This document shows positions 1-8,489 of a DNA stretch of 64,000 nt, piece by piece. This DNA is from Achromobacter pestifer. Lineage in GTDB: Bacteria > Pseudomonadota > Gammaproteobacteria > Burkholderiales > Burkholderiaceae_B. How positions within the stretch are numbered: position 1 is the stretch's first letter; each line of letters begins with the position of its first letter. The position numbers and the translations under genes were made by a program. The stretch is taken from the NCBI RefSeq assembly GCF_902859625.1, contig NZ_CADIJX010000011.1:62001-126000 (forward strand), written 5' to 3'. The notes under the pieces were generated by a model. It ran no database searches, was not told the origin of the DNA, and saw nothing but the letters and a program-made list of their open reading frames with translations.

Positions 1-203
1 CGCTGGTGACCCGCGCGGGTCCCGGCACCAAGGTGATCTGCCTGGGCAACGTTGCCCAGATCGATACGCCGTATCTGACCGAAGGCAGCTCGGGCCTGAC
101 ATTCGTCGTGGACCGCTTCAAGGGCTGGCCGCATTCGGGCCACGTCACGCTGCAACGCGGCGAGCGTTCCCGTCTGGCCGACTACGCGGGAGATGTGCTG
201 TAG
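1..203 (+). CDS. PhoH-family ATPase, C-terminal end (partial)
   Basis: The reading frame is open from the left edge and ends at TAG 201-203, so only the last 67 or so residues are present. The visible text (KVICLGNVAQIDTPYL, then GSSGLTFVVDRFKGWPHSGHV and ERSRLADYA) matches the conserved C-terminal half of PhoH-like P-loop proteins. Full-length relatives of this type usually carry an N-terminal PIN nuclease domain, which is outside the window. A GTG at 6 is an internal Val codon and not a start. The family is an RNA-associated ATPase/helicase-like group; the exact role is not known from this fragment. Confidence 0.85.
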   Translation, partial: LVTRAGPGTKVICLGNVAQIDTPYLTEGSSGLTFVVDRFKGWPHSGHVTLQRGERSRLADYAGDVL

Positions 204-389
204 GATGGGTGTAGCGCGAGACGTTCGCCCCGGCAACGGAACCGCGCCGCGCGCGTAACCCATCGTCTGCGCAAGAAAAAGCGCCTGGCTTTGACAGCCA
301 GGCGCTTTTTTTCTTTCTGCACATGATGGGTTGCGCGCGCTTGATTTCCGGGATCTACCGCAGACAATCTCGCGCTACACCCATCCTAC
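200..389. repeat. Pair of inverted 67-bp repeats around a terminator
   Basis: Positions 200-266 and the reverse complement of 323-389 are the same length. They share a perfect 22-base outer end (200-221 against 368-389) and a similar inner end (GCGCG followed by AACCCATC). The middle parts differ. Each copy can also fold on itself because it begins GATGGGT and ends ACCCATC. They look like two REP-type palindromic units in opposite orientation, one overlapping the TAG stop of the upstream gene. Confidence 0.75.
275..312. terminator. Bidirectional intrinsic terminator
   Basis: An 11-bp perfect stem, AGCGCCTGGCT at 280-290 and its complement at 296-306, has a 5-base loop, A-rich sequence on the left and seven T on the right. 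It can end transcription of the PhoH-like gene on the plus strand and of the entericidin-like gene arriving on the minus strand. Confidence 0.9.
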
Positions 390-402
390 GCAACGCCGGC
401 GA

Positions 403-534
403 TTATTTGTCGGCGGCGTTGGTGATGGCATTGCCGGCCCGGGACATATCCTTGCCCATGCCCGCGACGGTATTGCAACCGGCGAGCACGAACCCGAACA
501 CGACGAAGGCGGTCAGCACAATCTTGCCACGCAT
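403..534 (-). CDS. Entericidin A/B-family small lipoprotein
   Basis: A 43-residue protein with a hydrophobic N-terminal helix, a lipobox (VLAGC, Cys20), and the motif CNTVAGMGKD followed by a short amphipathic tail ending NAADK. This is the typical layout of EcnA/EcnB entericidins, which are lipid-anchored peptides. In enteric bacteria EcnB is linked to stationary-phase lysis and EcnA to its antidote. A good Shine-Dalgarno (AGGAG) lies 8 bases before the ATG at 534. A second family member lies at 39156-39287; the two are not adjacent, so they do not form the classic tandem locus. Confidence 0.85.
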   Translation of the reverse strand: MRGKIVLTAFVVFGFVLAGCNTVAGMGKDMSRAGNAITNAADK

Positions 535-577
535 GCTGTGACTCCTGAACGATGAAAACGAAACGGCTGCTGTGGAC

Positions 578-1273
578 TCAGGCGATCTGCACGCGCAGTT
601 CGCCCAGGCCTTCGACGCCGCCCGTGATCACATCACCTTGCACCACGGCGCCCACGCCTTCGGGGGTGCCCGTGAAGATGATGTCGCCCGGCTGCAATTC
701 AAACAGGCCCGACAAGTACGAGATGCTTTCCGGAATATTCCACAGCATCTGCGAGATGTCGCTGGACTGCTTGCGCTGACCATTCACATCCAGCCAGATG
801 GCGCCCTTGTCCAGCGTTCCCACGACGCTGCGCGGGTGGATCGGGCCCATCGGCGCGGACTCGTCGAACGCCTTGCCGATTTCCCAGGGACGGCCTTGCT
901 TCTTCATTTCGCCTTGCAGGTCGCGGCGGGTCATGTCCAGGCCCAGCGCATAGCCCCACACGCATTCATTGGCCTCTTCGACCGGAATATCGCGGCCGCC
1001 CTTGCCCAGCACGACCACGAGTTCCATCTCGTAGTGCAGGTTGGAGGTCTTGGGCGGATAGGCCATCTTGCCGGTTTCACCGTCGGCCACGCTGAGCACG
1101 GCATCGGCCGGCTTGCAGAAGAAGAACGGATCTTCACGACCGGTGAAACCCATTTCCTTGGCGTGTTCGGCGTAATTGCGGCCGACGCAGTACACACGGC
1201 GCACCGGGAACAGCGCGGCGCTGCCGGCCACGGGAACCGCGACGGGCGGCTGGGGAGGTAGAACGTAGTCCAT
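578..1273 (-). CDS. Fumarylacetoacetate-hydrolase family protein
   Basis: 231 residues with the FAH signatures RVYCVGRNYAEHAKEMG near the N-terminus, PFFFCKPADAV, the metal-binding YEMELVVVLG stretch (EME), and the C-terminal GDIIFTGTPEGVG. The length and the CVGRNYAEHAKEMG text resemble fumarylpyruvate hydrolase (NagK-like, gentisate pathway) and related 2-keto acid hydrolases/decarboxylases. These need a divalent metal and cleave C-C bonds in fumarylpyruvate-type products. No gentisate dioxygenase or maleylpyruvate isomerase gene is nearby, so the substrate is not established. It is monocistronic as far as can be seen, with a 119-base gap to the next gene upstream. Confidence 0.85.
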   Translation of the reverse strand: MDYVLPPQPPVAVPVAGSAALFPVRRVYCVGRNYAEHAKEMGFTGREDPFFFCKPADAVLSVADGETGKMAYPPKTSNLHYEMELVVVLGKGGRDIPVEEANECVWGYALGLDMTRRDLQGEMKKQGRPWEIGKAFDESAPMGPIHPRSVVGTLDKGAIWLDVNGQRKQSSDISQMLWNIPESISYLSGLFELQPGDIIFTGTPEGVGAVVQGDVITGGVEGLGELRVQIA

Positions 1274-1392
1274 GAGCTATCAACCTATGACAAATACGTA
1301 AGGCGGGCAGGTTTATCTTCGGGCGGCCCGAATATCAAAAATCATCCGCGAGTTTATCCCTTTCCCGGGTGCAAAGCGCGGCCTGCATACGT

Positions 1393-1695
1393 TCAGGAAA
1401 ACGTAGGGATATCCCCATCAAACACCACCAGGCGCTCAATGAAATCCGCCATGTAGGCCTTCATCTCCTGGTGCGCCGGGGACACCTGATAACGGTCATG
1501 CGCGGGGCCGTCCGCGAAGGCGGCGACCACGGCATGGGTCAGGCCGTCTGACCGGGCGGCCTGATTGGGCCGGAACGCATACCCCGCCACCCCCTCGCAT
1601 TCCGCCAGAATCCGGTCGCAGTACCCCTGGACCCGATCATGGAACCGCGCATCGGCGGCGGCCGACAGTTGCAACATCACGACATGCAGAAACAT
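1393..1695 (-). CDS. Dabb (stress-responsive A/B barrel) domain protein
   Basis: 100 residues beginning MFLHVVMLQLS and ending in the KAYMADFIERLVVFDGDIP segment, the pattern of the dimeric alpha+beta barrel Dabb domain. Its ATG at 1693-1695 overlaps the stop of the fused livHM gene by one base (TGATG), so it is the last gene of the SDR-livG-livF-livHM operon and probably translationally coupled to it. Dabb proteins include small ligand-binding or cyclase-like proteins of polyketide and aromatic metabolism. No catalytic function can be assigned here; the context suggests the pathway served by the transporter. Confidence 0.75.
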   Translation of the reverse strand: MFLHVVMLQLSAAADARFHDRVQGYCDRILAECEGVAGYAFRPNQAARSDGLTHAVVAAFADGPAHDRYQVSPAHQEMKAYMADFIERLVVFDGDIPTFS

Positions 1696-3578
1696 CAGGA
1701 CTCCTTTTTCACTCGGGTCGCGGCAAGCCAGATGCGCGACACCAACCCCATGATGCCGTCACGCAACAGCAGCACGCACAAGACGAAGATCGCGCCCTGG
1801 ACGATCAGTACCCAGGATCCCAGCGGCGCCAGATAATTCTGCAACGACACGAAGGTGAGGGCCCCGGCAAGCGGGCCGAACACCGTGCCAATGCCGCCCA
1901 GCAGCGCCATCAGCACCACCTCGCCATTGGCGTGCCAATGCACGTCCGTCAACGAAGCCACGCCGAAGACCAGCACCTTCAATCCGCCCGCCAGTCCGGC
2001 CACGGACGCCGACAGCGTGAACGCGATCAGTTTGTAACGGGACGTGGAATAGCCCAGCGACCGGGCGCGCTGCTCGTTGTCGCGCACGGAGCGGATGACC
2101 TCGCCAAACGGCGAGTTCAGCACCCGCAGGACGAAGGCGTAGCCCAACGCGAATACCGCCAGCGTGAAGTAGTACATCGGCATCACGTTTTCCAGGTCGA
2201 ACAGGCCGAACAGCTTGCCGCGCGGCACGCTTTGCAGACCGTCCTCGCCCCCCGTGAAACCCACCTGCACCGCAATGAAGTAGACCAGTTGCGATAGCGC
2301 CAGCGTGATCATCGCGAAATAGATGCCTTGGCGTCGGATGGCAATGGCGCCGAACAACAAGCCCAACAGTCCCCCCGTCAGCACGCCGGCCAACAGACCC
2401 AGTTCCGGCGTGGCGCCGAACAGTTTCATGACGATGCCGGTGGCGTAGGCCGCCGCGCCGAAGAACGCCGCATGGCCGAACGACAATAGCCCCACATACC
2501 CCACCAGCAGATTGAACGCCGCCGCGAACAAGGCAAAGCACAACACCTTCATCAGGAACGTCGGATAGACGAACCACGGCGCGACCAACGCCACCACGGC
2601 CAGCACCGCCATCGCCACGCGCATCGCACGCCGGCTCAGTTGCACGGGTTGGCGCGTGGCCTCCGCGGCCAGCACGTTCTGCACCTGCAACGGCTTGCCA
2701 AACAGCCCTGCCGGCTTGCACAGCAACACCAGCACCATGATGATGAAGATCGCCAGGTTGGCAGCCTCGGGATAGAACACTTTGGTCAGGCCTTCGATGA
2801 TGCCCAGCCCGAAGCCGCTAAGGATGGCGCCCATGATCGAGCCCATGCCACCGATCACCACCACCGCGAACACCACCACCACCAGGTTCGATCCCATCAT
2901 CGGACTGACCTGATAGATGGGGGCCGCGATCACGCCCGCAACCGAGGCCAGCGCCACGCCCAGCGCGTAAGTCAGGGTGATCAGCAGCGGCACGTTGATC
3001 CCGAACGAGCGCACGATCGTGGGGTTTTCCGTGGCCGCGCGCAACATTGCGCCTACCCGCGTTTTCTCGATCAGCACCCAGACGGCCAGGCACAGCACCA
3101 GTGACACCACCACAGCCCAGCCGCGATACCAGGGCAGGAACATGAAGCCCAGGTTGATGCCGCCGGTCAGCGCCTTCGGGATCGTGTACGGCAAGCCCGA
3201 CACGCCATAGGCTTGGCGCAAGCCGCCTTCGATCAGCAGCGCAATACCGAAGGTCAGCAACAGACCGTACAGGTGATCCATGCGGTAGGTGCGAGAGATC
3301 AACAGGCGCTCGACCACGATGGCGAAGACCGCCATGATGAGCGGCACCAGCACCAGCGCGGCCCAGTAATTCACGCCCAGGTAATTCAGCAGCATCCAGG
3401 CCAGGAAGGCCCCTGCCGTGTACTGCGCGCCATGGGCGAAGTTGATGATGTTCAACAAGCCGAAGATCACCGCCAGGCCGATCGAGAGCAAGGCGTAGAA
3501 AGAGCCGTTGATCAAGCCAAGCAGAAGCTGGCCGAATAGTGCCGAGGACGGCACACCGAAAATTTCGAACACAGGCAT
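1695..3578 (-). CDS. Branched-chain-type ABC transporter permease, natural LivH-LivM fusion
   Basis: 627 residues from the ATG at 3578, which has a GAGGAGA Shine-Dalgarno. The frame stays open about 55 codons further upstream but that part reads as low-complexity sequence antisense to livF. Residues 1 to about 290 are a LivH permease (NGSFYALLSIGLAVIFG, EAA-type loop RAATENPTIVRSFGI). Residues 291-322 are a linker without an internal stop. The remainder is a LivM permease (LLVGYVGLLSFGHAAFFG, EAA-type loop RSVRDNEQRARSLG). These subunits are normally separate proteins that form the inner-membrane pore for branched-chain amino acids, amides or aromatic acids. LivG, LivF and a binding protein are all nearby. 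Confidence 0.93.
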   Translation of the reverse strand: MPVFEIFGVPSSALFGQLLLGLINGSFYALLSIGLAVIFGLLNIINFAHGAQYTAGAFLAWMLLNYLGVNYWAALVLVPLIMAVFAIVVERLLISRTYRMDHLYGLLLTFGIALLIEGGLRQAYGVSGLPYTIPKALTGGINLGFMFLPWYRGWAVVVSLVLCLAVWVLIEKTRVGAMLRAATENPTIVRSFGINVPLLITLTYALGVALASVAGVIAAPIYQVSPMMGSNLVVVVFAVVVIGGMGSIMGAILSGFGLGIIEGLTKVFYPEAANLAIFIIMVLVLLCKPAGLFGKPLQVQNVLAAEATRQPVQLSRRAMRVAMAVLAVVALVAPWFVYPTFLMKVLCFALFAAAFNLLVGYVGLLSFGHAAFFGAAAYATGIVMKLFGATPELGLLAGVLTGGLLGLLFGAIAIRRQGIYFAMITLALSQLVYFIAVQVGFTGGEDGLQSVPRGKLFGLFDLENVMPMYYFTLAVFALGYAFVLRVLNSPFGEVIRSVRDNEQRARSLGYSTSRYKLIAFTLSASVAGLAGGLKVLVFGVASLTDVHWHANGEVVLMALLGGIGTVFGPLAGALTFVSLQNYLAPLGSWVLIVQGAIFVLCVLLLRDGIMGLVSRIWLAATRVKKES

Positions 3579-3585
3579 TCTCCTC

Positions 3586-4278
3586 TCAGACGCCCAGGCG
3601 GCGCGCGATCCGGGCGGGATCGCGGCGCGCGTCCTCCGCCGACAGTTGGTCAACCACGCAGCCATGCTCCATGACGTAATGGCGGTCGGCCACCTTGGTC
3701 GCGAAGCGGAAGTTCTGTTCGACCAGGACGATGGTGAAGCCACGCTCCTTCAGGGTGCGGATGGCCTGACCGATCTGCTGCACGATGACAGGCGCCAGCC
3801 CTTCGGTCGGTTCATCCAGCAAGATCAGTTGGGCGCCCGTGCGCAGGATGCGCGCGATGGCCAGCATCTGCTGTTCACCGCCCGACAGGTTGCCGCCCGA
3901 GCTGGCACTGCGTTCGCGCAGGTTGGGAAACAGCGTGTAGATCTCGTCCAACGACATGCCGCCTGGCGCCAGGCGCGGCGGCAGCATCAGGTTCTCGGTC
4001 ACGCTCAGGCTGCGGAACACCGCGCGCTCTTCCGGGCAATACACCACGCCCAGGCGTGGAATGCGGTGCGGCGCCATGCCCACGGTTTCCTTGCCGTTCA
4101 GGCGGATGGAACCGCGCCGCTTGTCCAGGATGCCCATGATGGCGCGCAGGGTCGTCGTCTTGCCCGCGCCGTTGCGGCCAAGAATGGTGACGAGTTCGCC
4201 GCGGTTCACATCGATATCCACGCCATGCAGCACATGCGATTCGCCATACCAGGCATTGAGGTCTTTGATTGCCAGCAT
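3586..4278 (-). CDS. livF: ABC transporter ATP-binding protein, LivF type
   Basis: 230 residues from the ATG at 4278; longer upstream frames read through the neighbouring gene. Walker A GRNGAGKTTT, Q-loop-side text RLGVVYCPEERAVFRSLSV, signature LSGGEQQMLAIARIL and Walker B LILLDEPTEGLAP are all intact. It couples ATP hydrolysis to uptake through the fused LivHM permease. The gene lies 1 base after livG and 7 bases before livHM, so it is part of one operon. The name reflects the family; the transported substrate is unknown. Confidence 0.93.
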   Translation of the reverse strand: MLAIKDLNAWYGESHVLHGVDIDVNRGELVTILGRNGAGKTTTLRAIMGILDKRRGSIRLNGKETVGMAPHRIPRLGVVYCPEERAVFRSLSVTENLMLPPRLAPGGMSLDEIYTLFPNLRERSASSGGNLSGGEQQMLAIARILRTGAQLILLDEPTEGLAPVIVQQIGQAIRTLKERGFTIVLVEQNFRFATKVADRHYVMEHGCVVDQLSAEDARRDPARIARRLGV

Positions 4279-4279
4279 C

Positions 4280-5041
4280 TCAGTGCGCCTCCTCGTCCGA
4301 ACCCATATAGGCGGTGATGACCCGTTCATCGCGCGAGACGGCCGCATAGTCGCCCTGCGCCAGCACCGCGCCACGCGCCAACACGGTGATGGTGTCGGAC
4401 AAATCCGCCACCACCGACAGGTTGTGCTCCACCATCAGGATGCTTCGGTTCACCGACACCCGCCGGATCAGCGCGGCAATGCGGGCCACGTCTTCCTGGC
4501 CCAAGCCCGCCATGGGCTCGTCCAGCAGCATGATCTCGGGCTCCAGCGCCAGGGTCATGGCGATTTCCAGGGCGCGCTTGCGGCCGTACGGCAGCAGCGC
4601 AGCGGTGGTGTCGGCCATCGCCGCCAAGCCGACGGCGTCCAGCAGTTCCATCGCACGCCCGTTCAGGCGGTCGACGCTGCGCCGGCTGCGCCAGAACCGC
4701 AGGCCATCGCCATGCTGGCGCATGAGGGCCACGCGCATGTTCTGCAACACGGTCAGCCCAAGAAAAACGGCGGATATCTGGAACGAGCGGACAATGCCCA
4801 AGCGCGCAATCTGTTCCGGCGCCAGCGCCGTGATGTCTCGTCCCCGATAGTGAATGACGCCGGCATCCGGCGTCAGGAATTTGGTCAGCAGATTGAAGCA
4901 GGTGGTCTTGCCGGCGCCGTTGGGGCCGATCAGTGCGTGGATGGAGCCTTCTTGCAGGGCCAGGGTCACGCCGTCGACGGCATTGAAGCCACCGAACCGC
5001 TTGACCAGCCCCTGCGCGGACAGAACCGCTTGGGTGCTCAT
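4280..5041 (-). CDS. livG: ABC transporter ATP-binding protein, LivG type
   Basis: 253 residues from the ATG at 5041. Walker A GPNGAGKTT and Walker B IMLLDEPMAGLG are clear. The signature position reads LLPYGRKRALEIAMTLA, where YGRKR replaces the usual YGxQR form seen in LivG proteins, still within family variation. It is the second ATPase subunit of the HAAT-type importer. It lies 10 bases after the SDR gene and 1 base before livF, so all are co-transcribed. Confidence 0.92.
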   Translation of the reverse strand: MSTQAVLSAQGLVKRFGGFNAVDGVTLALQEGSIHALIGPNGAGKTTCFNLLTKFLTPDAGVIHYRGRDITALAPEQIARLGIVRSFQISAVFLGLTVLQNMRVALMRQHGDGLRFWRSRRSVDRLNGRAMELLDAVGLAAMADTTAALLPYGRKRALEIAMTLALEPEIMLLDEPMAGLGQEDVARIAALIRRVSVNRSILMVEHNLSVVADLSDTITVLARGAVLAQGDYAAVSRDERVITAYMGSDEEAH

Positions 5042-5051
5042 GGCGGCGCTC

Positions 5052-5831
5052 CTACATGCGGGCCAACAGGCCGCCGTCGATCGCCAGGACATGCCCGTTG
5101 ACGAACGACGCGCCTGGCGACGCCAGATAAACCACCGCGGGCGCAATGTCTTCCGGCGCGGCCCAACGCCCGGTCGGCACGGCGGTGGACAGGAATGACT
5201 GGAACTGCGGATTGTCCTGCAACCCTTGGGTGAAGTCCGTGCGCACGAAGCCCGGCGCAAGCGCGTTGCAGGTGATGCCACTGGCGCCGTATTCCACGGC
5301 CAATGCCCGCGTGAACGCCGCGATGGCGCCCTTGGCGGTCGCGTAGGCGGCGATGTTCGGCATGGTGGCCTGCCCCGCCACGGACGACATCAGGACGATG
5401 CGGCCGAAACCGCGCTTGCCCATCCCGGGCAGGACGGCGCGAGCGCAATGGAACGCACCGTTGACATGGACGTTCTGCAAGGCCTGCCACTCGGCCGGCG
5501 TCATCTCGACGACCGCCTTGCGGTTCTGGTTGCCGGCATTGCTGACCAGCACATCGATGGCCAGGCCATCGGCCTCCAGCTGGGCAACCGCCGCCGCCAC
5601 CGCCGCGCCGTCGGCCACGTCGAACGGCGCGGCGTGCGCCTGGATGCCGTCATCGCCCAAGCGCGCGCAAGCGGCTTCGCAAGCGGCCTGCGACAGGTCA
5701 TTGATCACTACCTGCGCGCCGGCCATGCCCAGGCCCCGCGCAATGGCAAAGCCCAACCCCCTGGCTGCCCCCGTCACGAGCGCGACGCGCCCCGCCAGAC
5801 CGAACGTCTGGTCCAGATAGTCGTGTTTCAA
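5052..5831 (-). CDS. SDR-family NAD(P)-dependent oxidoreductase
   Basis: 259 residues. Cofactor motif TGAARGLG at 20-27, NAG at 98-100, catalytic Ser150, Tyr163 and Lys167 (YATAK), and C-terminal NGHVLAIDGG. This is the classical SDR layout, nearest in general pattern to gluconate 5-dehydrogenase or 3-oxoacyl-ACP reductase relatives. It is the first gene of the operon leading into livGF-livHM. It probably oxidises or reduces a hydroxyl/keto group of the imported compound or of a breakdown product; the substrate is unknown. Confidence 0.88.
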   Translation of the reverse strand: MKHDYLDQTFGLAGRVALVTGAARGLGFAIARGLGMAGAQVVINDLSQAACEAACARLGDDGIQAHAAPFDVADGAAVAAAVAQLEADGLAIDVLVSNAGNQNRKAVVEMTPAEWQALQNVHVNGAFHCARAVLPGMGKRGFGRIVLMSSVAGQATMPNIAAYATAKGAIAAFTRALAVEYGASGITCNALAPGFVRTDFTQGLQDNPQFQSFLSTAVPTGRWAAPEDIAPAVVYLASPGASFVNGHVLAIDGGLLARM

Positions 5832-6005
5832 GCTTGTCTCCTTGTCTTATATGCACCGGATCTCTGGGTCCGGCCTGTGTCGCCCTTGCTTTGTTGATGC
5901 AAAAACAAAGTTGACATCAGTCTCAATATACGCGACTATTTTTAAACACTCAATAACAAGATTTTTGCTTTATCTTCAATAACGAGTTACGGCTAGGAGA
6001 CAATC
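5832..6005. promoter_or_regulatory. Divergent promoter region between SDR/liv operon and cupin/SBP operon
   Basis: 174 AT-rich bases between two operons transcribed apart. A TTGACA at 5911-5916 with a 17-base spacer to GACTAT at 5934-5939 is a possible plus-strand promoter (good -35, weak -10). The 8-mer TCAATAAC occurs twice as a direct repeat, at 5950-5957 and 5976-5983, just upstream of the cupin gene. An IclR regulator closes the plus-strand operon and is the obvious candidate to bind here. This is inference from position and base composition. Confidence 0.5.
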
Positions 6006-6404
6006 ATGGCCCTCGAAACCCCCGGCTGCCCTGCGGCCAATGCGCTGCCGCCGCTGGCATCGCGCTTCTTGAAAGTCGCTGATTTGCCCTGGAAACCCAC
6101 CCAGGTGGAAGGCATCGAGATGAAGGTGCTGATGCAGGACAAGGAGTCGGGCTTGCTCACCGCCCTGTTCCGCTGGCAGCCCGGCACCGAACTGCCGCTG
6201 CATGAGCATGTGGAAGTCGAGCAGACCTTTGTGCTGGAGGGATCCATCGTGGATGCCGAAGGCGAGGTGTGCGCGGGTGATTACGTTTGGCGTCCGCGCG
6301 GCAATCAGCATGTGGCGCGCGCGCCCAACGGCGCACTGGTGCTGAGCTTCTTCCTGAAACCCAATCTGTTTATCGACGCCTACGCCGGCCAGACGCTGGA
6401 ATAG
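6006..6404 (+). CDS. Cupin-domain protein (possible dioxygenase)
   Basis: 132 residues with a single cupin barrel. Motif 1 (PLHEHVEVEQTFVLEG) supplies two His and a Glu for metal binding. Motif 2 (GDYVWRPRGNQHVARAPNG) supplies the last His. The start is supported by TAGGAGACA upstream. The form resembles ChrR-like or acetylacetone/dihydroxyacetophenone-type small cupins, some of which are Fe-dependent C-C cleaving dioxygenases. It heads the operon with a binding protein, an SDR and an IclR regulator. An enzyme role in the same catabolic pathway is likely but not shown. Confidence 0.78.
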   Translation: MALETPGCPAANALPPLASRFLKVADLPWKPTQVEGIEMKVLMQDKESGLLTALFRWQPGTELPLHEHVEVEQTFVLEGSIVDAEGEVCAGDYVWRPRGNQHVARAPNGALVLSFFLKPNLFIDAYAGQTLE

Positions 6405-6502
6405 GCCGATAGCCAGAGCGATACCCCGAGCCATCAATACCCCGCATGACCGTCCGACACAGGGCGGCGCGCACAGAACCAAGCCCCCGAGGAGACAACC
6501 CC

Positions 6503-7714
6503 ATGAAGACCCGAATCAAGAACAGCCTTGCCGCCTGCGTGCTGGGCACCCTGTCCCTGTCCGCCCAGGCTCAGGTGTCGGACGATGTCGTGAAGATCGG
6601 CGTGCTGGGCGACCAGTCCGGCATGATGGCCGACCTGTCCGGCAAGTTCGGCGTGGAAGCGGTCAAGATGGCCGTCGAGGATTTCGGCGGCACCGTGCTG
6701 GGCAAGCCCATCGAAGTGATCTCGGCCGACCACCAGAACAAGGTCGACATCGGCGTATCGATTGCCCGCCGCTGGTACGAGAACGACAAGGTGGATCTGA
6801 TCCTGGACGTGCCCAATTCGGCCATCGCGCTGGCGGTGCAGGACCTGACCCGGCAAATGAAGCGCGTCGTGATCTTCACCAGCGCAGGGTCGGCGGACCT
6901 GACGGGCAAAGCCTGCTCGCCCAACGGCATGCACTGGACCTACGACACCTATGCCTACGCCACCGGCGTGGCCAACGGCGTGATGGAGGACGGCGGAAAA
7001 AGCTGGTTCTTCATCACCTCCGACTACGCCTTCGGCCATTCGCTGGAACGTGACGCGATGGCGGTGGTGAAGGCCAAGGGCGGGACGGTGGTCGGCAGCG
7101 TGCGTCATCCGATCGCCAGTTCGGACTTCTCGTCTTTCCTGTTGCAGGCGCAAGCCTCCAAGGCACAGGTGATCGGCCTGGCCAACGGCAGCGGCGACAC
7201 AATCAACAGCATCAAGCAGGCGTTTGAATTCGGCATCATGGGCAGCAAGCAGCGCGTCGCCGCGCTCTTCATGAGCATCGTGGACGTGCGCAGCGTCGGG
7301 CTGGAATATGCGCAGGGCTTGAACCTGGTCGAGCCCTTCTACTGGGATCAGGACGACAAGGCACGTCAGTGGTCTGAACGCTACTTCAAGCGCACCGGCC
7401 GCATGCCGTCGATGGTGCAGGCCAGCAATTACAGTGCCGCCATGCACTATCTGAACGCCGTCAAGGCCGCCGGCACCGACGGCTCCGAAGCCGTGCTCAA
7501 GAAGATGCACGAGACCCCGATCAATGACTTCATGACCGAAAACGGCCGCATCCGCGAAGATGGCCGCGTCATGCGCGATCTGTATCTGTTCCAGGTCAAG
7601 AAGCCTTCCGAGTCCAAGCGCGATTGGGACTACTACAACCTGGTGCGCAAGATCCCTGCCGAACAAGCCTTCCGCCCGCTGAAGGACGGCGGCTGCTCAC
7701 TGGTGAAGTCGTGA
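6503..7714 (+). CDS. ABC transporter substrate-binding protein (LivJ/HAAT-like)
   Basis: 403 residues from the ATG at 6503, which follows GAGGAGAC. Residues 1 to about 23 are a Sec signal peptide ending SAQAQ. The mature part starts VSDDVVKIGVLGDQSGMMADLSG, typical of type I periplasmic binding proteins of branched-chain and aromatic acid importers. The ligand is unknown. It pairs functionally with the LivGF/LivHM genes that lie across the divergent promoter; no permease is encoded on its own side. Its stop overlaps the next gene's start by one base (TGATG). Confidence 0.92.
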   Translation: MKTRIKNSLAACVLGTLSLSAQAQVSDDVVKIGVLGDQSGMMADLSGKFGVEAVKMAVEDFGGTVLGKPIEVISADHQNKVDIGVSIARRWYENDKVDLILDVPNSAIALAVQDLTRQMKRVVIFTSAGSADLTGKACSPNGMHWTYDTYAYATGVANGVMEDGGKSWFFITSDYAFGHSLERDAMAVVKAKGGTVVGSVRHPIASSDFSSFLLQAQASKAQVIGLANGSGDTINSIKQAFEFGIMGSKQRVAALFMSIVDVRSVGLEYAQGLNLVEPFYWDQDDKARQWSERYFKRTGRMPSMVQASNYSAAMHYLNAVKAAGTDGSEAVLKKMHETPINDFMTENGRIREDGRVMRDLYLFQVKKPSESKRDWDYYNLVRKIPAEQAFRPLKDGGCSLVKS

Positions 7715-8475
7715 TGGGCGGCGCGCTTGGCCTGCTGGCCGGCAAGCGTGCCGTTGTCACGGGGGGCGCCAACCCCCGTGGCATCGGCGCGGCCGTCGTT
7801 GACCTGTTCCTGGCGCAAGGCGCCAGCGTCGCGGTCCTGGATCACGCCTACCCCGATGACGCAGGCATCGAGCTTGCGCGGGGCCGCCTGGACTTGCATT
7901 GCGACGTGTCGCAGACCGCATCCTGCGAGGCCGCCCTGGGGCGCGCGGCGCAGGCCATGGGCGGCATCGATATCCTGGTCAACAACGCGGGGATCGTCGC
8001 CGCCACCCGCATCGGGGACTTGGCCGAAGACGAATTCCGCCGCATGATCGAGGTGAACCTGACCGGCACCTACAACGTCACGCACGCGGCGCTGCCGGCC
8101 TTGTTGGCCAGCAAGCAAGGGCCGGCCATCGTGAACCTGGGTTCCACGGCCGCCTTGCGCGGCGGCGGACTGCTTGGCGGATCGCACTACGCCGCGTCCA
8201 AGGGCGGGGTCATCAGTTTCACCAAAGCGCTGGCGCGTGAACTGGGACCACAGGGCGTGCGCGCCAACTGCGTGGCGCCGGGCATTATCGAAACCGATAT
8301 GACACTTGGCAAATTCGGCGAAAATTGGGAACAACAACTCAAACAGGGCATTCCGCTGCAACGCTTCGGCTCGCCCGCCGACGTCGCGAAAGCCATTTTA
8401 TTCCTGGCTTCGGACCTGTCCTCTTATTCAACCGGCATCGTGGTCGACGTCAATGGCGGCTTCCACATTCACTAG
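7714..8475 (+). CDS. SDR-family oxidoreductase (second of the locus)
   Basis: 253 residues starting at the ATG that overlaps the stop of the binding-protein gene. Cofactor-binding TGGANPRGIG at 16-25, NNAG at 90-93, catalytic Ser144, Tyr159 and Lys163 (YAASK), C-terminal STGIVVDVNGGFHIH. A classical SDR distinct from the one at 5052-5831. Two SDRs in one divergon suggest two successive hydroxyl/carbonyl steps, or two stereochemical forms of the substrate. Substrate unknown. Confidence 0.88.
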   Translation: MGGALGLLAGKRAVVTGGANPRGIGAAVVDLFLAQGASVAVLDHAYPDDAGIELARGRLDLHCDVSQTASCEAALGRAAQAMGGIDILVNNAGIVAATRIGDLAEDEFRRMIEVNLTGTYNVTHAALPALLASKQGPAIVNLGSTAALRGGGLLGGSHYAASKGGVISFTKALARELGPQGVRANCVAPGIIETDMTLGKFGENWEQQLKQGIPLQRFGSPADVAKAILFLASDLSSYSTGIVVDVNGGFHIH

Positions 8476-8489
8476 GCATCCCAGAAGCA

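Noticed and set aside
6-203. Complete 65-residue gene starting at GTG 6
   Set aside because: The frame is open to the window edge and the protein text is the C-terminus of a larger PhoH-like protein.
3579-3743. N-terminal extension of the LivHM frame
   Set aside because: The extra 55 codons are antisense to livF and have biased composition; the ATG at 3578 has a proper ribosome site.
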